Below the pieces are notes generated by a model. That model worked only from the letters and a program-made list of their open reading frames with translations, ran no database searches and was not told the origin of the DNA. Of a stretch of 64,000 nt of DNA, positions 20,456 to 30,804 are shown one piece after another (the first letter of the stretch is position 1; every line of letters starts with the position of its first letter). This DNA is from Desulfuromonadales bacterium (GTDB taxonomy: Bacteria; Desulfobacterota; Desulfuromonadia; Geobacterales; Pseudopelobacteraceae): positions 62,001-126,000 of the forward strand of contig JAENWA010000114.1 in assembly GCA_016650295.1 (NCBI GenBank), read 5' to 3'. Made by a program: the position numbers and the translations under genes.

Positions 20456-21442
20456 ATGGCATTTTCGGGTAATCTTTTGCAACGGTTTCGCCGCAATCTC
20501 CGGTCAAACAACGCTGTGAGGAAATATATATTAATGCCTCGGATGCGACGTCTGATTGATGCGATGCAGTCACCGCAGAGGCTTATCATCGAGCCGATCA
20601 ACCTTTGCAACTTTGCCTGTCCCAAATGCCTATATCCCTCCATGGAACGCCCGAAAACCTCACTGGATCCTGAAGCCTTCCGTCGGTTTCTTCATGCCTG
20701 GATAGAACGGTTTGGCGGGTTCGAGAGTATCGAGTTTACTGGTGCTGGCGAAGTATTAGCGTTGTATGCATTTGAAGATATTGTTTCCGTTGCAGCTGCA
20801 GCGATGCCGGAATGTCTTCTTACGACGACCACAAACCTGTATCTGCTTGACCCGGAGCGGGCTACAGCCCTGGTGACCCGAGGCCTGAGAAAATGGCAGG
20901 TTTCTCTTGATACCGTTGATGCCGACGAGTATCGATCCGCTACCGGGAGCAGCAGCGACATAGACAGAACTCTGCATAATCTCCAGTTGCTTTTCGATGA
21001 ACTTAACAGAGTTCCCGATACGCGCAATGAACTTGTCGTCGTTGTGCACTACTTTTCCGAACGGGGTAGTGAGGAGATGGTAAGAAAGATCATTGAACGT
21101 GTCACCCCGATCTGTCACAGAGTTCAGTCCTCACCCTTCAATACGTTGAACGGAAGAATAACCGATGATCGATATAGTGCTTCGGAGAGTGAGAGTTATC
21201 CAAACCAGATTCCTGTCCCGTGTGATTATTTATGGAAAGATCTTGTTGTCGTCAGTAATGGGGACGTGAGGATCTGCTGCGTCGACATGTTTGACACGTC
21301 CATTGACCTTGGCAACGTCTTCACGGATACTCCTGACCAGATCATTGATAACCGCAACAGGCGCCTCCTCCAGAAGACTATCTATAACTGTGATTACGGT
21401 TGCATCCCATTCTGCAGTCGGTGCCATGCCCCCTTCTACTGA
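20456..21442 (+). CDS. Radical SAM protein with SPASM-like C-terminal Cys cluster
   Basis: CNFACPKC (CX3CX2C); C-terminal CPVPCDYLWKDLVVVSNGDVRICCVD-like region then CDYGCIPFCSRCH. Likely start ATG 20456. Confidence 0.85.
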   Translation: MAFSGNLLQRFRRNLRSNNAVRKYILMPRMRRLIDAMQSPQRLIIEPINLCNFACPKCLYPSMERPKTSLDPEAFRRFLHAWIERFGGFESIEFTGAGEVLALYAFEDIVSVAAAAMPECLLTTTTNLYLLDPERATALVTRGLRKWQVSLDTVDADEYRSATGSSSDIDRTLHNLQLLFDELNRVPDTRNELVVVVHYFSERGSEEMVRKIIERVTPICHRVQSSPFNTLNGRITDDRYSASESESYPNQIPVPCDYLWKDLVVVSNGDVRICCVDMFDTSIDLGNVFTDTPDQIIDNRNRRLLQKTIYNCDYGCIPFCSRCHAPFY

Positions 21443-23000
21443 AATTAAAATACCGGTAAACGATGGTCGCCATGCCATGCAATCCGCGTCATTTATGACT
21501 GTTGGCCGGAATGTCATTGCCGGGTTCATATCACTATTCCTGCGCATCGGGGTGAGCCTCATCCTGACGCCGTATCTTATCCTGCGTCTCGGTAAGGATT
21601 TATATGGCATCTGGACGCTTTGCCTTTCCTTCAGTATATCCGGGATCTTTTCTCTGTTTTCTCTGGGGCTTCAAGGGGGACTGGTCAAGTATGTGGCAGA
21701 GTACCACGCCTTGGCACGGTTTCGAGAACTGAACGAGGTATTCACTGCGACCATTGCCATTTATGCCGGAATGGCAGTCATCGGAGCCATCGGGCTTTTT
21801 TGCGGTGCCGGGATCTTTGCGCAGTCAGTCCTAACTGTTCCCTACGAGCAGGTGGCTGTTGTGACGATACTTCTGCGTATCCTTGCAGTGCAGATTCTTT
21901 TTGAACTGCCGGCGCTGGCGGCCGATGCGGTTGTTGCCGGGATGCAGCGGTTCGACCTCCTGGGGCTGCTGGAAACCATCCGGTTTCTGGTATTATCAGC
22001 GTTGATTGTTATTATGGTGCAGTTTACAACCGATCTCGTGTCCTTGGGGGTGGCGGCAGCCGGGGTGGCAGTTGCCTATTCTCTAATGCTCGCGTTCTTT
22101 GCAAAGAGAGTTCTTCCGGAACTCAGACTGGTTCGCCGCATATCCCGTGAACTGTTCGAACGGATGGCCAGATTTACCGGTAACCTTTTTCTCCTGCGCA
22201 TTAATGCCGTGGTGTACAACAACATGGACAGTCTGCTCATCGGTGCGCTTGTTACCACGACGGCGGTGACCGATTACGACATTGCCAACCGCATTCATGG
22301 GATCGTGGTGACAGTTATGGGTATTGCCCCCATGGTGGTACTGCCTGCTGCCTCTTCATTTGCGGGGAAGGACGATGTCGATTCGTTGAGGAAGCTCGTG
22401 ATCATGGGAACCAAGTACACCATGGCACTTACGCTCCCCTTGTGCCTGATCGTGGGTGTTCTTGCTGAAGAGATTATACGATTCTGGATATCGCCTGCGT
22501 TTGTGGGAAATGCTGCACTGGTGAGGCTTTTTCTCGTTTACCTGCTATTCTGGCCCATCCAGGGGGTTGGGTGGAACATGCTGATCGGCGTTGGGGAAAC
22601 TGCCGCTTTGACCAGGATCCAGGTAGTTTCAGTTTTCGTCAATCTTGTTATTACCACTGTGCTGCTCCGTTACGTTGGAACCGCCGGTGCCATGATCGGG
22701 ACAGTCCTAGGCAACCTTGTGGCGTTTATTCCGTACCTGCGGCTCATCCTGCGGCGCTTTGACGTCGATCCGCGGGAGTTCTGGTCTGAGGCGGTGTGGA
22801 AGACCTATCCTCAAGCAGTGATCGTGGCAGTTTTACTTGCCGTTGTCGTTCACTACCGCACGGCAGCTTCGCTGGCAGAGGTTATCGGGTACATGGTTCT
22901 GTCACTGGCATGCTTCTATCTCTTGTTTGCAGTCACCGGCCTGAATCGAGATGAACGTATTTTACTGCGGCAGCTGGTTTTCGCAAAGGTTTTCAAATGA
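21426..23000 (+). CDS. Wzx-like polysaccharide flippase
   Basis: Multi-pass: LRIGVSLILTPYLILRLGKDLYGIWTLCLSFSISGIFSLFSLGLQGGLVKYVAEY. Start probably 21426 rather than 21291, which would overlap the upstream gene by 150 nt. Confidence 0.85.
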   Translation: MPPSTEIKIPVNDGRHAMQSASFMTVGRNVIAGFISLFLRIGVSLILTPYLILRLGKDLYGIWTLCLSFSISGIFSLFSLGLQGGLVKYVAEYHALARFRELNEVFTATIAIYAGMAVIGAIGLFCGAGIFAQSVLTVPYEQVAVVTILLRILAVQILFELPALAADAVVAGMQRFDLLGLLETIRFLVLSALIVIMVQFTTDLVSLGVAAAGVAVAYSLMLAFFAKRVLPELRLVRRISRELFERMARFTGNLFLLRINAVVYNNMDSLLIGALVTTTAVTDYDIANRIHGIVVTVMGIAPMVVLPAASSFAGKDDVDSLRKLVIMGTKYTMALTLPLCLIVGVLAEEIIRFWISPAFVGNAALVRLFLVYLLFWPIQGVGWNMLIGVGETAALTRIQVVSVFVNLVITTVLLRYVGTAGAMIGTVLGNLVAFIPYLRLILRRFDVDPREFWSEAVWKTYPQAVIVAVLLAVVVHYRTAASLAEVIGYMVLSLACFYLLFAVTGLNRDERILLRQLVFAKVFK

Positions 23001-24319
23001 CTCCGGCTCAGGTTGAACAATTGTTGCTGAAGATGGCGCGGGTAGTGACCAGCGCTCTGGGAATATACCGGCCCATAACGGTTGCCATAGTGGCATTTCG
23101 GATCGCCTTCGCATATCTGCGGCAGCGAAACGCTGCCGTCGGCACTCCGGTTGCAATCATTGATCACAACTTTATCCAAGACATAGAGATGCTCAAGGTG
23201 GCCGGCGGTGAGGCAGAAATCAACCTGATCAGTTTTTCATACCTCCCGCTCTACAAGCTGGCTGAAGGACATTTCCCGGCGGAGATTCGGGACGGTTCTT
23301 ATATGGTTCCGGAGATGGAACCCTGCAAGACAGGATACCGCAAGGTTCTTGCCCGCTTACTGCAGTTATGGAAACCAGAGAAAAGAATCAGCTGTTTCAT
23401 TGCGCCCTCGGACTCCTTTTTCTGGATCAGAGAGCTTATTGACTTGATGAAGGAACGTGGTATCCCGACAATTGTTGTTGATAAGGAAGGCACCATCTCT
23501 CCCCACAGTATGGAGCATCACTCCAGTCAGATCAGATCGTTTTATCCGTTCATTTCCGATTACATAATGGTCTGGAGTGAAAGACAGAAATCGTTCTGGC
23601 AAAAAACCGGGGCAGTAATCGACAATATCTTTGTGGCGGGGCAGCCGCGGTCAGATTTTTTCTTTAAAAGAGATTCCTGGCTCCCCACGGATAAACTCCC
23701 TTTTACATGCGGACAGACTCTGGTCCTTTATTTTACATTTGAAACCGATGCCTATGCACCGACACCCGGAGATCATATCTGGAGTGACCTGCGCAATGAT
23801 ATCGATACTGCTTTGATCATATTGGCTAAAAAACATGCTGATGTTACTTTTGTCATAAAAACCCATCCCCAGCAGCAGGACAGGTTATTGGTCGATAGTA
23901 AATTTACGGCAGCAGGACAGAAAAATATCGTTGTGTGTCATGGTGCCGAATTGTCACGCCACCTTATTGTGAGAGCTGATGTCGTCGTCGGGTTTCAGAC
24001 AACAGCCTTGATTGAAGCCATGCTCGCGGGCAAACGGGTTGTATATACTGAATGGAGTGATGCCGTGCGCGAAAATCTGCACAACCTTATTCCACTGCAT
24101 GAAGCCCCTGGCATTGACATTGCCCGTAACAAACATGAACTTGAACAGTTGCTGGACAAAACCCTCACGAACAAAGAGTTTGCTGTTACCACGGAAACAA
24201 TGACAATGAGGAAACCATTTATCGATATTTTTATTCCCAATGCAGATGGCAATGTGTCCAACAGGGTCATGCGGCAGGTACATGCAATAATCGAAAATCA
24301 TAACGAAGGCAGAGCGTAG
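22997..24319 (+). CDS. GT-B-like surface polysaccharide / CDP-glycerol-phosphotransferase-like protein
   Basis: C-terminal VVGFQTTALIEAMLAGKRVVYTEWSD and FVIKTHPQQQDR resemble capsule/CDP-glycerol transferases. Confidence 0.55.
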   Translation: MTPAQVEQLLLKMARVVTSALGIYRPITVAIVAFRIAFAYLRQRNAAVGTPVAIIDHNFIQDIEMLKVAGGEAEINLISFSYLPLYKLAEGHFPAEIRDGSYMVPEMEPCKTGYRKVLARLLQLWKPEKRISCFIAPSDSFFWIRELIDLMKERGIPTIVVDKEGTISPHSMEHHSSQIRSFYPFISDYIMVWSERQKSFWQKTGAVIDNIFVAGQPRSDFFFKRDSWLPTDKLPFTCGQTLVLYFTFETDAYAPTPGDHIWSDLRNDIDTALIILAKKHADVTFVIKTHPQQQDRLLVDSKFTAAGQKNIVVCHGAELSRHLIVRADVVVGFQTTALIEAMLAGKRVVYTEWSDAVRENLHNLIPLHEAPGIDIARNKHELEQLLDKTLTNKEFAVTTETMTMRKPFIDIFIPNADGNVSNRVMRQVHAIIENHNEGRA

Positions 24320-24321
24320 GC

Positions 24322-25815
24322 GTGGCAACCCCAAAGAAAATACTTATATATGCACCATATGCTATCTGGGGACCGCATTTCGAGACGGATCTGGAATTGG
24401 CGCAAAGGTGTCTCGATGCCGGCAATGAGGTGATATTCCTCGGATGCCGTGGCGGGCTGTTAACCTGTTTTCCCAATCAGACGCATCGCCAAAGCGTTTG
24501 CCGGATGTGTATGTCCCGATTCCGGAAGGGGATGAAGTGGCTGGGCACATCCAATGCTGCTGTCAAGGATTTCCTGAACCTTACTGTGCAGCAGCAGCAG
24601 GAAATAGACAAACTTCGTACGATGGAACTTTCATCATGTGATGAAGTCCGTTCGATCGTGCTTGAAGGTGCTGATATCGGAGTCGCTGCGATCAGTTCAG
24701 TTATAAGTATTTTGCGTGAACCAAAACCCGACATTTTAGAGCACATGGAGCTTGTTCGCATAAATCTGATATCCGCGGCCAGAGTATTCTTTTCGCTCCT
24801 CAACCATATCCGGGCAGAGCATCCACATACATTGATCGTGTTTAACGGCAGATATGCGCAGCTGCGTCCGGCGCTCAGTGCAGCCCGTTTGCTTGAAGTT
24901 GAGACATGCGTACATGAAAGGGCTAGTGTCCTGGACCGCTTCAGCCTTTCCATCAATACGACCACTCACGATCTGGGCGCCATGCAGCAAGAGATGCTGC
25001 GGATATCAAAAACCTCAGAGTTGGATGAATCCGAAAAGCAAAAGCTGGCCTTTGAGTGGTATGAGGAACGGAGAGGGAATGTAACACAAGGGTGGGAATC
25101 ATATACTGCACACCAGCAATGGGGGCATCTCCCTGAACTTGCCACCGATCGACTCAATCTGGTGATTTTTATTTCATCAGAGGATGAGCTTGAGGCGTTC
25201 GAGGAGTGGCGTAACCCTTATTATCCGGACCAGAATGAAGGGATAGAGCTACTGCTTTCCGATGCACGTCTTGCCGGTAAGTTTAAAATATTTGTTCGCG
25301 AACATCCGAATTTGCAGGGTATTGATAATTCCCAGACGCGCCGGATCCGGAACCTGGCAGAAAGATATCCTGATTTTCAACTGATCTCGGCAGAATCTCC
25401 TGTCAGTACATATTCGCTTTTGGATCAGTCTGATGTGGTTCTTACATTCGGCTCAACGGTCGGGATTGAAGCCGTATACAAGGGGAAGCCCTCATTTCTC
25501 ATCGGCAGAGCATATTACGAAAATCTTGGCTGTTGCGTACAGCCTGCATCCCATGAAGAACTGATAACGCTTTTGTGCGCTTTCGCTGTAGGCGACAGAA
25601 CCATGTTGCCGCCTGCTGAACTGTGTCGTGAAGCTGTAGTTACGTATGGATTGTACAGCAAGCTGTGGGGACAGACATTCAATTATGTGAAGGTTCACGG
25701 ATTACGCACTGTGACGATGACGCGCGGTGACAGAATTAAGCTGTTACGCCCCTCTCTTTTTTCATGGCTGGTGTTTCAATGTGAAACATTATTTAAACGA
25801 GGCCGGATTTCATGA
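24322..25815 (+). CDS. GT-B-like capsule polysaccharide biosynthesis protein
   Basis: KILIYAPYAIWGPHFETDLELAQRCLDAGNEVIFLGCRG; VVLTFGSTVGIEAVYKGKPSFLIG. GTG start. Confidence 0.6.
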   Translation: MATPKKILIYAPYAIWGPHFETDLELAQRCLDAGNEVIFLGCRGGLLTCFPNQTHRQSVCRMCMSRFRKGMKWLGTSNAAVKDFLNLTVQQQQEIDKLRTMELSSCDEVRSIVLEGADIGVAAISSVISILREPKPDILEHMELVRINLISAARVFFSLLNHIRAEHPHTLIVFNGRYAQLRPALSAARLLEVETCVHERASVLDRFSLSINTTTHDLGAMQQEMLRISKTSELDESEKQKLAFEWYEERRGNVTQGWESYTAHQQWGHLPELATDRLNLVIFISSEDELEAFEEWRNPYYPDQNEGIELLLSDARLAGKFKIFVREHPNLQGIDNSQTRRIRNLAERYPDFQLISAESPVSTYSLLDQSDVVLTFGSTVGIEAVYKGKPSFLIGRAYYENLGCCVQPASHEELITLLCAFAVGDRTMLPPAELCREAVVTYGLYSKLWGQTFNYVKVHGLRTVTMTRGDRIKLLRPSLFSWLVFQCETLFKRGRIS

Positions 25816-26777
25816 CTTCGATGCCTTTGGTTTCGGTAATAATAACCTGCTTTAACATTCGGGACTATATTTCGGATGCAATTCGTTCTGTTCAGGCGCA
25901 ATCCTACGATAATCTGGAAATACTGGTTGTTGACGATGGCTCAACCGACGGGACGCATGATGTATTAGCTTCATGTTTATTATTAGATAATATCAGGTAC
26001 CTGAAGAAGGAAAATGGTGGGCCGTCTTCCGCCCGCAACTTAGGTATTACAGAGGCAAAGGGGGATTTTGTTGCTTTTCTTGATGGTGATGATATCTGGG
26101 AACCTGATAAATTGAAACTTCAGGTCGATGCGTTATTGAATAATCCGTCAGCTGGAATGATATTTTCAGATTTTACTACTTTCTATAATTCAGGTTCTTT
26201 TGTGACCAGTAAAAATAAAAGCATGTTCAATGGACTTGAGCCAGTTAAATACGAATATCTCTTTTCTAGAAACAATTTTATCTATCCTACAACGGTCATA
26301 GTGAAAAAAAAGTGTTTCGAAGTGTGTGGTGTGTTTGATGAAGCTTTGCGTGGACCAGAAGACTGGGATATGTGGTTACGCATAGTGCATCATTTTGAAA
26401 TTATAGGAATTGCTGCTCCTTTGGCTAGAATTCGCCAACATTTATCAAATATAAGTATGAATGTACCAGCAATGCTGGAAAATGAGCGTAGAGCAATTGA
26501 CAAGCAGCGTTCGTATATTAGCAAGTTAGATTATAGCAAACGAGTTGCACGGCTTTATTTGTTGAATGCAGATCGCAGCGTTCATAACGGCAATCGATCA
26601 CAAGCTTTTCTTTTGGTACAAAAAGGACTGAGCTACTATCCATTTCTGTTTTTGCCGATTTGTATAGTCCTGATAAAAGTTGTTTTTGGTGGAAAATTAA
26701 CTGAAACGTTGAGACGCGGTATTGACAAAAAAAAATATTTTCGCAAATTATTTGAAATTATCTATAAAAGATACTGA
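25812..26777 (+). CDS. Glycosyltransferase family 2
   Basis: VSVIITCFNIRDYISDAIRSVQAQSYDNLEILVVDDGSTDGT; FLDGDDIWEPDKL. Confidence 0.95.
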   Translation: MTSMPLVSVIITCFNIRDYISDAIRSVQAQSYDNLEILVVDDGSTDGTHDVLASCLLLDNIRYLKKENGGPSSARNLGITEAKGDFVAFLDGDDIWEPDKLKLQVDALLNNPSAGMIFSDFTTFYNSGSFVTSKNKSMFNGLEPVKYEYLFSRNNFIYPTTVIVKKKCFEVCGVFDEALRGPEDWDMWLRIVHHFEIIGIAAPLARIRQHLSNISMNVPAMLENERRAIDKQRSYISKLDYSKRVARLYLLNADRSVHNGNRSQAFLLVQKGLSYYPFLFLPICIVLIKVVFGGKLTETLRRGIDKKKYFRKLFEIIYKRY

Positions 26778-26791
26778 AAATCATTGGAACC

Positions 26792-28147
26792 ATGAAAATA
26801 ATAATCATTGGCGCCGGCCCCTGCGGATTGGGCGCAGCCTATCATCTCAACGAGCTTGGCCATACGGATTGGCGGCTATATGAACGCAACGACCATGTTG
26901 GTGGCCTGTCAGCTTCATTTCTAGACGACAACGGTTTTACCTGGGACGTGGGCGGTCATGTGCTTTTCTCCCATTACGACTATTTCGACAGAGCGGTCGT
27001 GGAGGCTCTGGGAGATGCCTGGTATGAACATCAACGGGAAAGCTGGATCCGTATCCTGCAGCGTTGGGTGCCGTATCCCTTTCAAAACAATGTCAGATAT
27101 CTTCCGGTTGATGCTCTCCATGAATGCGTCTCCGGTTTGCGAGAATTATCGGGCTCCCCCGAAAGAACGACAAATTTCAGGGAGTGGATGGATACGGTCT
27201 TCGGTCGCGGCATTGTCAAACACTTCATGGAACCCTACAACCGCAAGGTATGGGGCGTGCCGCTGGAGTCCATGAGCAAGGCCTGGATCGCCGAGCGAGT
27301 CAGTGTGGTCGATCTGGCCCGCATAGAACAAAACATTGCCGAGCAGCGCGATGATTTGAGTTGGGGCCCGAATAATGTCTTCAAATTTCCGAAATATGGA
27401 GGCACGGGTGCTATTTACAAAGGTATTGCTAAACCGTTGCATGAGAGAATTCATCTGCAGCATGAGATGATAGACCTGGACCTGGATCAGAAGATTGTGA
27501 CATTTTCCAATGGCCGGATTGAACGCTACGATGTCCTGATCAATACATCGCCACTTGACCTGCTGGTCTCAAAGTGCCGTGCGGTTCCTGAATTGGTTTC
27601 AGATGCTGCTGGTGACCTGGTTCACAATGGCGGCCTGATAGCCGGGCTAGGGTTTGAGGGCAGGCGGGATGACTCAAAGTGCTGGATGTATTTTCCTGAA
27701 AACAATTCACCCTTCTACCGGGTGACCAACTTTCACAACTATTCCCGTTTTAATGTACCGGATGGAGACACGGAGCATTTTTTCTCGCTGATGTGCGAAA
27801 CCACCTATTCGCCACATAAGCCGGAAGACAAGAGCCGAATTGTTGAACAAACGCTTGCGGGGCTTGTTGACAGCGGCATGATCGATGAAGGCCAAAAGGA
27901 GCGAATTGCAAGCCGCTACCTGATCGATATCCCGTATTCCTACCCGGTTCCGACGTTGGGACGTGACAAGGCGCTCGCCGCAATTCAGCCCTATCTGGAA
28001 TCCAGATCCGTCTATTCGCGGGGTCGGTTTGGCGCCTGGAAATACGAGGTCGGCAATATGGACCATTCCTTTATGCAGGGGGTGGAGGTGGTTGAACGGA
28101 TATTGAATGACAACGAAGAACGTACCTTGAACGGTGTTGCAGGGTGA
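26792..28147 (+). CDS. FAD/NAD(P)-dependent amine-oxidase-like (protoporphyrinogen oxidase / UDP-galactopyranose mutase-like) protein
   Basis: Rossmann IIIIGAGPCGLGAAYHL; ERNDHVGGLSASF; WDVGGHVLFSHYDYF. Confidence 0.85.
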   Translation: MKIIIIGAGPCGLGAAYHLNELGHTDWRLYERNDHVGGLSASFLDDNGFTWDVGGHVLFSHYDYFDRAVVEALGDAWYEHQRESWIRILQRWVPYPFQNNVRYLPVDALHECVSGLRELSGSPERTTNFREWMDTVFGRGIVKHFMEPYNRKVWGVPLESMSKAWIAERVSVVDLARIEQNIAEQRDDLSWGPNNVFKFPKYGGTGAIYKGIAKPLHERIHLQHEMIDLDLDQKIVTFSNGRIERYDVLINTSPLDLLVSKCRAVPELVSDAAGDLVHNGGLIAGLGFEGRRDDSKCWMYFPENNSPFYRVTNFHNYSRFNVPDGDTEHFFSLMCETTYSPHKPEDKSRIVEQTLAGLVDSGMIDEGQKERIASRYLIDIPYSYPVPTLGRDKALAAIQPYLESRSVYSRGRFGAWKYEVGNMDHSFMQGVEVVERILNDNEERTLNGVAG

Positions 28148-29274
28148 ATATCCGCCTGATAAAAAAGCTGGATGCTGTTTTTGGGTTCGTGGCAGCCTCC
28201 ACATTCCCACCGCCGGTGCACAGGGAATTGTCTCCCTCAATTAACTCCCTGCTCCTAATTCGTCCCGGCGGCATCGGCGATGCGGTGCTTCTGGCCCCTG
28301 CAATCCGCCTCCTCAAAAACACCTACCCAGCTATTAATATTACGGTCCTGGCTGAACAGCGCAATGCCGGAGTGTTCACGTTGATTCCCGGCGTGGACCG
28401 GCTGCTCTGTTACGATCATCCCCGTGAGCTGCTTCAGGCCCTGCGAAGCAGCTACGATGTAGTGATTGATACCGAACAGTGGCACCGCCTTTCGGCGATT
28501 GTGGCGCGAATCGTATCGGCGCCGGTCAAAATCGGCTTCGATACCAACGAGCGACGGCGGATGTTCACGCATACCGTCCCGTATTCGCATGATGACTATG
28601 AGTCGCTCAGTTTTACCCACCTGCTGGCCCCGCTGGGGATCGCAACGGAGACTGTGGAGACGGTGACACCGTTCCTCTCCCTCCCTGATACCGCTTGTAG
28701 CAAGGTTGCCGATCTTCTGGAACCGCTTTGTGACCAGCCTTTTGTGACGGTCTTTCCCGGAGCCAGTATCCCGGAGCGCCGCTGGGGGGCGGATCGTTTT
28801 CGTCAGTTGGCTGATAAACTGGCACTGTTTGGGATGAAGACAGTTGTCGTGGGTGGGAAAGATGATAGCCGGCAGGGAGACGTGATTGTTGGCGGTGGCT
28901 CAGGACTGAATCTGGCGGGTCCGACTTCCTTGCCAGAAACCGCTGCGGTCATTCATAAGAGTGCCTTGTTGCTCAGCGGCGATTCGGGTGTGCTGCACAT
29001 TGCTGTTGGCCTGGATATTCCGACGGTTTCTTTGTTCGGGCCCGGAAGGGCCAAAAAATGGGCCCCACAGGGGGGGCGTCATATAGTCATCAACAGGGGG
29101 CTGGACTGCTCCCCCTGTACCACCTTCGGAACCACGCCTCCCTGTCCGATTGATGCTCGCTGCCTGCGGGATATCAGCGTTGATGAAGTGGTCAACGCCG
29201 TCACAATGCTCCTGACCAGCCTGGGGACCATACCTTCCCGCTGTTGCAAGCGGGACTGGATTGAAATGGCGTAA
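28144..29274 (+). CDS. Glycosyltransferase family 9 (heptosyltransferase-like)
   Basis: LLLIRPGGIGDAVLLAPAIRLLKNTYPAINITVLAE; GDSGVLHIAVGLDIPTVSLFGP. Confidence 0.92.
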   Translation: MNIRLIKKLDAVFGFVAASTFPPPVHRELSPSINSLLLIRPGGIGDAVLLAPAIRLLKNTYPAINITVLAEQRNAGVFTLIPGVDRLLCYDHPRELLQALRSSYDVVIDTEQWHRLSAIVARIVSAPVKIGFDTNERRRMFTHTVPYSHDDYESLSFTHLLAPLGIATETVETVTPFLSLPDTACSKVADLLEPLCDQPFVTVFPGASIPERRWGADRFRQLADKLALFGMKTVVVGGKDDSRQGDVIVGGGSGLNLAGPTSLPETAAVIHKSALLLSGDSGVLHIAVGLDIPTVSLFGPGRAKKWAPQGGRHIVINRGLDCSPCTTFGTTPPCPIDARCLRDISVDEVVNAVTMLLTSLGTIPSRCCKRDWIEMA

Positions 29275-29283
29275 TTGTCCTTC

Positions 29284-30804
29284 TTACCCCTCAATCCTCG
29301 GAAACAGGGCTTCGGCCTTGGTTATCGTTGTCCCGGCACTAAGCTCGCCCCACACGAGAGAATCCCTGGAAATCTCTTCTTTCCACCCCAGTGAACAGAG
29401 CGCCTTTGCGGCAGTAGTCGGCATGAAGGCCGACAGGATGCTGTGCACCATGCGCTGAGATTCTAGCAGGCAGTACATGACCGTTTCCAGGCGTTCTCTC
29501 TGGGCCGGGTCCTTGGCCAGGGTCCAGGGGGCCGCATCATCGATGTATTTGTTGCCGGCCGAGATGACCTCCCAGATGGCCTGGAGTGCCTTGCTGAAGG
29601 CCATTTCATCCATCAGTCTGTCCACGGATGAAATCATCTCCACCGTGCGTGTTTTCAAGGCGGTGTCCATTTCGGTCAGCTCTGCCGGTGCCGGCAAAAC
29701 TCCGTCGAAATATTTGACGGCCATGGCGGTGGAACGGCTGAGCAGGTTGCCGATGTCGTTGGCCAGGTCGGAGTTGATCCGCTGAACCAGGGCGGTGTGG
29801 GAGAAGTCTCCGTCCAGGCCGAAGGGGACCTCGCGCAGCAGAAAATATCTGACCGCATCGACGCCGTACTTGTCTATCAGCATGTTCGGTTCGACCACAT
29901 TCTGCAGGCTCTTGCTCATCTTCTGCCCTTCCACTGTCCACCAGCCGTGGGCAAAAACCTTCTTCGGCAGGGGCAGGCCGGCCGCCATCAGGAAGGTCGG
30001 CCAGTAGACGGCATGGAAACGCAGGATGTCCTTGCCGATCAGGTGCACATCCACCGGCCAGTAGCGGCCGTAGTTACCGGTTTCATCCGGATAGCCCAGA
30101 GCGGTGATGTAGTTGGTCAGGGCGTCAAACCAGACATAAATAATGTGCTTCTCGTTGCCGGGGACCGGAATGCCCCAGGAAAAGGTAGTGCGTGACACCG
30201 ACAGGTCGCGCAGACCCTCCTTGACGAAGGAGATAATCTCGTTGCGCTTGCTCTTGGGCTGGATGAAATCAGGATTGGCGTCGATATGGGCCAGCAGCTG
30301 TTCCTGGTACTTGCTCATGCGGAAGAAATAGGATTCCTCCTTGAGCTTTTCCACCGGACGGTTGCAGTCCGGGCAGCGCCCTTCAATCAGCTGGGTCTCG
30401 GTCCAGAAGGTTTCGCAGGGGGTGCAGTACCAGTCTTCGTACTCCCCCAGGTAGATGTCCCCTTTTTCGAGGATGTCGGTGAATATTTGGGTCACGCCTT
30501 TTTTGTGGCGTTCCTGGGTGGTGCGGATGAAGTCGTTATGGGAGATGCCCAGTCGTTCCCAGAGGGCCTGAAAACGTTTGACGACTCGGTCGGCCAGTTC
30601 CAGCGGAGTTTCGCCGGCAGTGGTGGCGGCCTTCTCCACTTTCTGGCCATGCTCGTCACTGCCGGTCAGAAAATAGACATCAAAACCCATCAACCGTTTG
30701 TAGCGGGCCAGTACATCGGCAGCCACGGTGGTATAGGCGTGGCCGATGTGCGGCACGTCGTTGACGTAATAGATCGGGGTGGTGACGTAGAAGGTCGGTT
30801 TCAT
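29284..30804 (-). CDS. metG: Methionyl-tRNA synthetase
   Basis: TTPIYYVNDVPHIGHAYTTVAADVLARYKRLMG; GHWWTVEGQKMSKS-type KMSKS motif (HGWWTVEGQKMSKS). Confidence 0.97.
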   Translation of the reverse strand: MKPTFYVTTPIYYVNDVPHIGHAYTTVAADVLARYKRLMGFDVYFLTGSDEHGQKVEKAATTAGETPLELADRVVKRFQALWERLGISHNDFIRTTQERHKKGVTQIFTDILEKGDIYLGEYEDWYCTPCETFWTETQLIEGRCPDCNRPVEKLKEESYFFRMSKYQEQLLAHIDANPDFIQPKSKRNEIISFVKEGLRDLSVSRTTFSWGIPVPGNEKHIIYVWFDALTNYITALGYPDETGNYGRYWPVDVHLIGKDILRFHAVYWPTFLMAAGLPLPKKVFAHGWWTVEGQKMSKSLQNVVEPNMLIDKYGVDAVRYFLLREVPFGLDGDFSHTALVQRINSDLANDIGNLLSRSTAMAVKYFDGVLPAPAELTEMDTALKTRTVEMISSVDRLMDEMAFSKALQAIWEVISAGNKYIDDAAPWTLAKDPAQRERLETVMYCLLESQRMVHSILSAFMPTTAAKALCSLGWKEEISRDSLVWGELSAGTTITKAEALFPRIEG

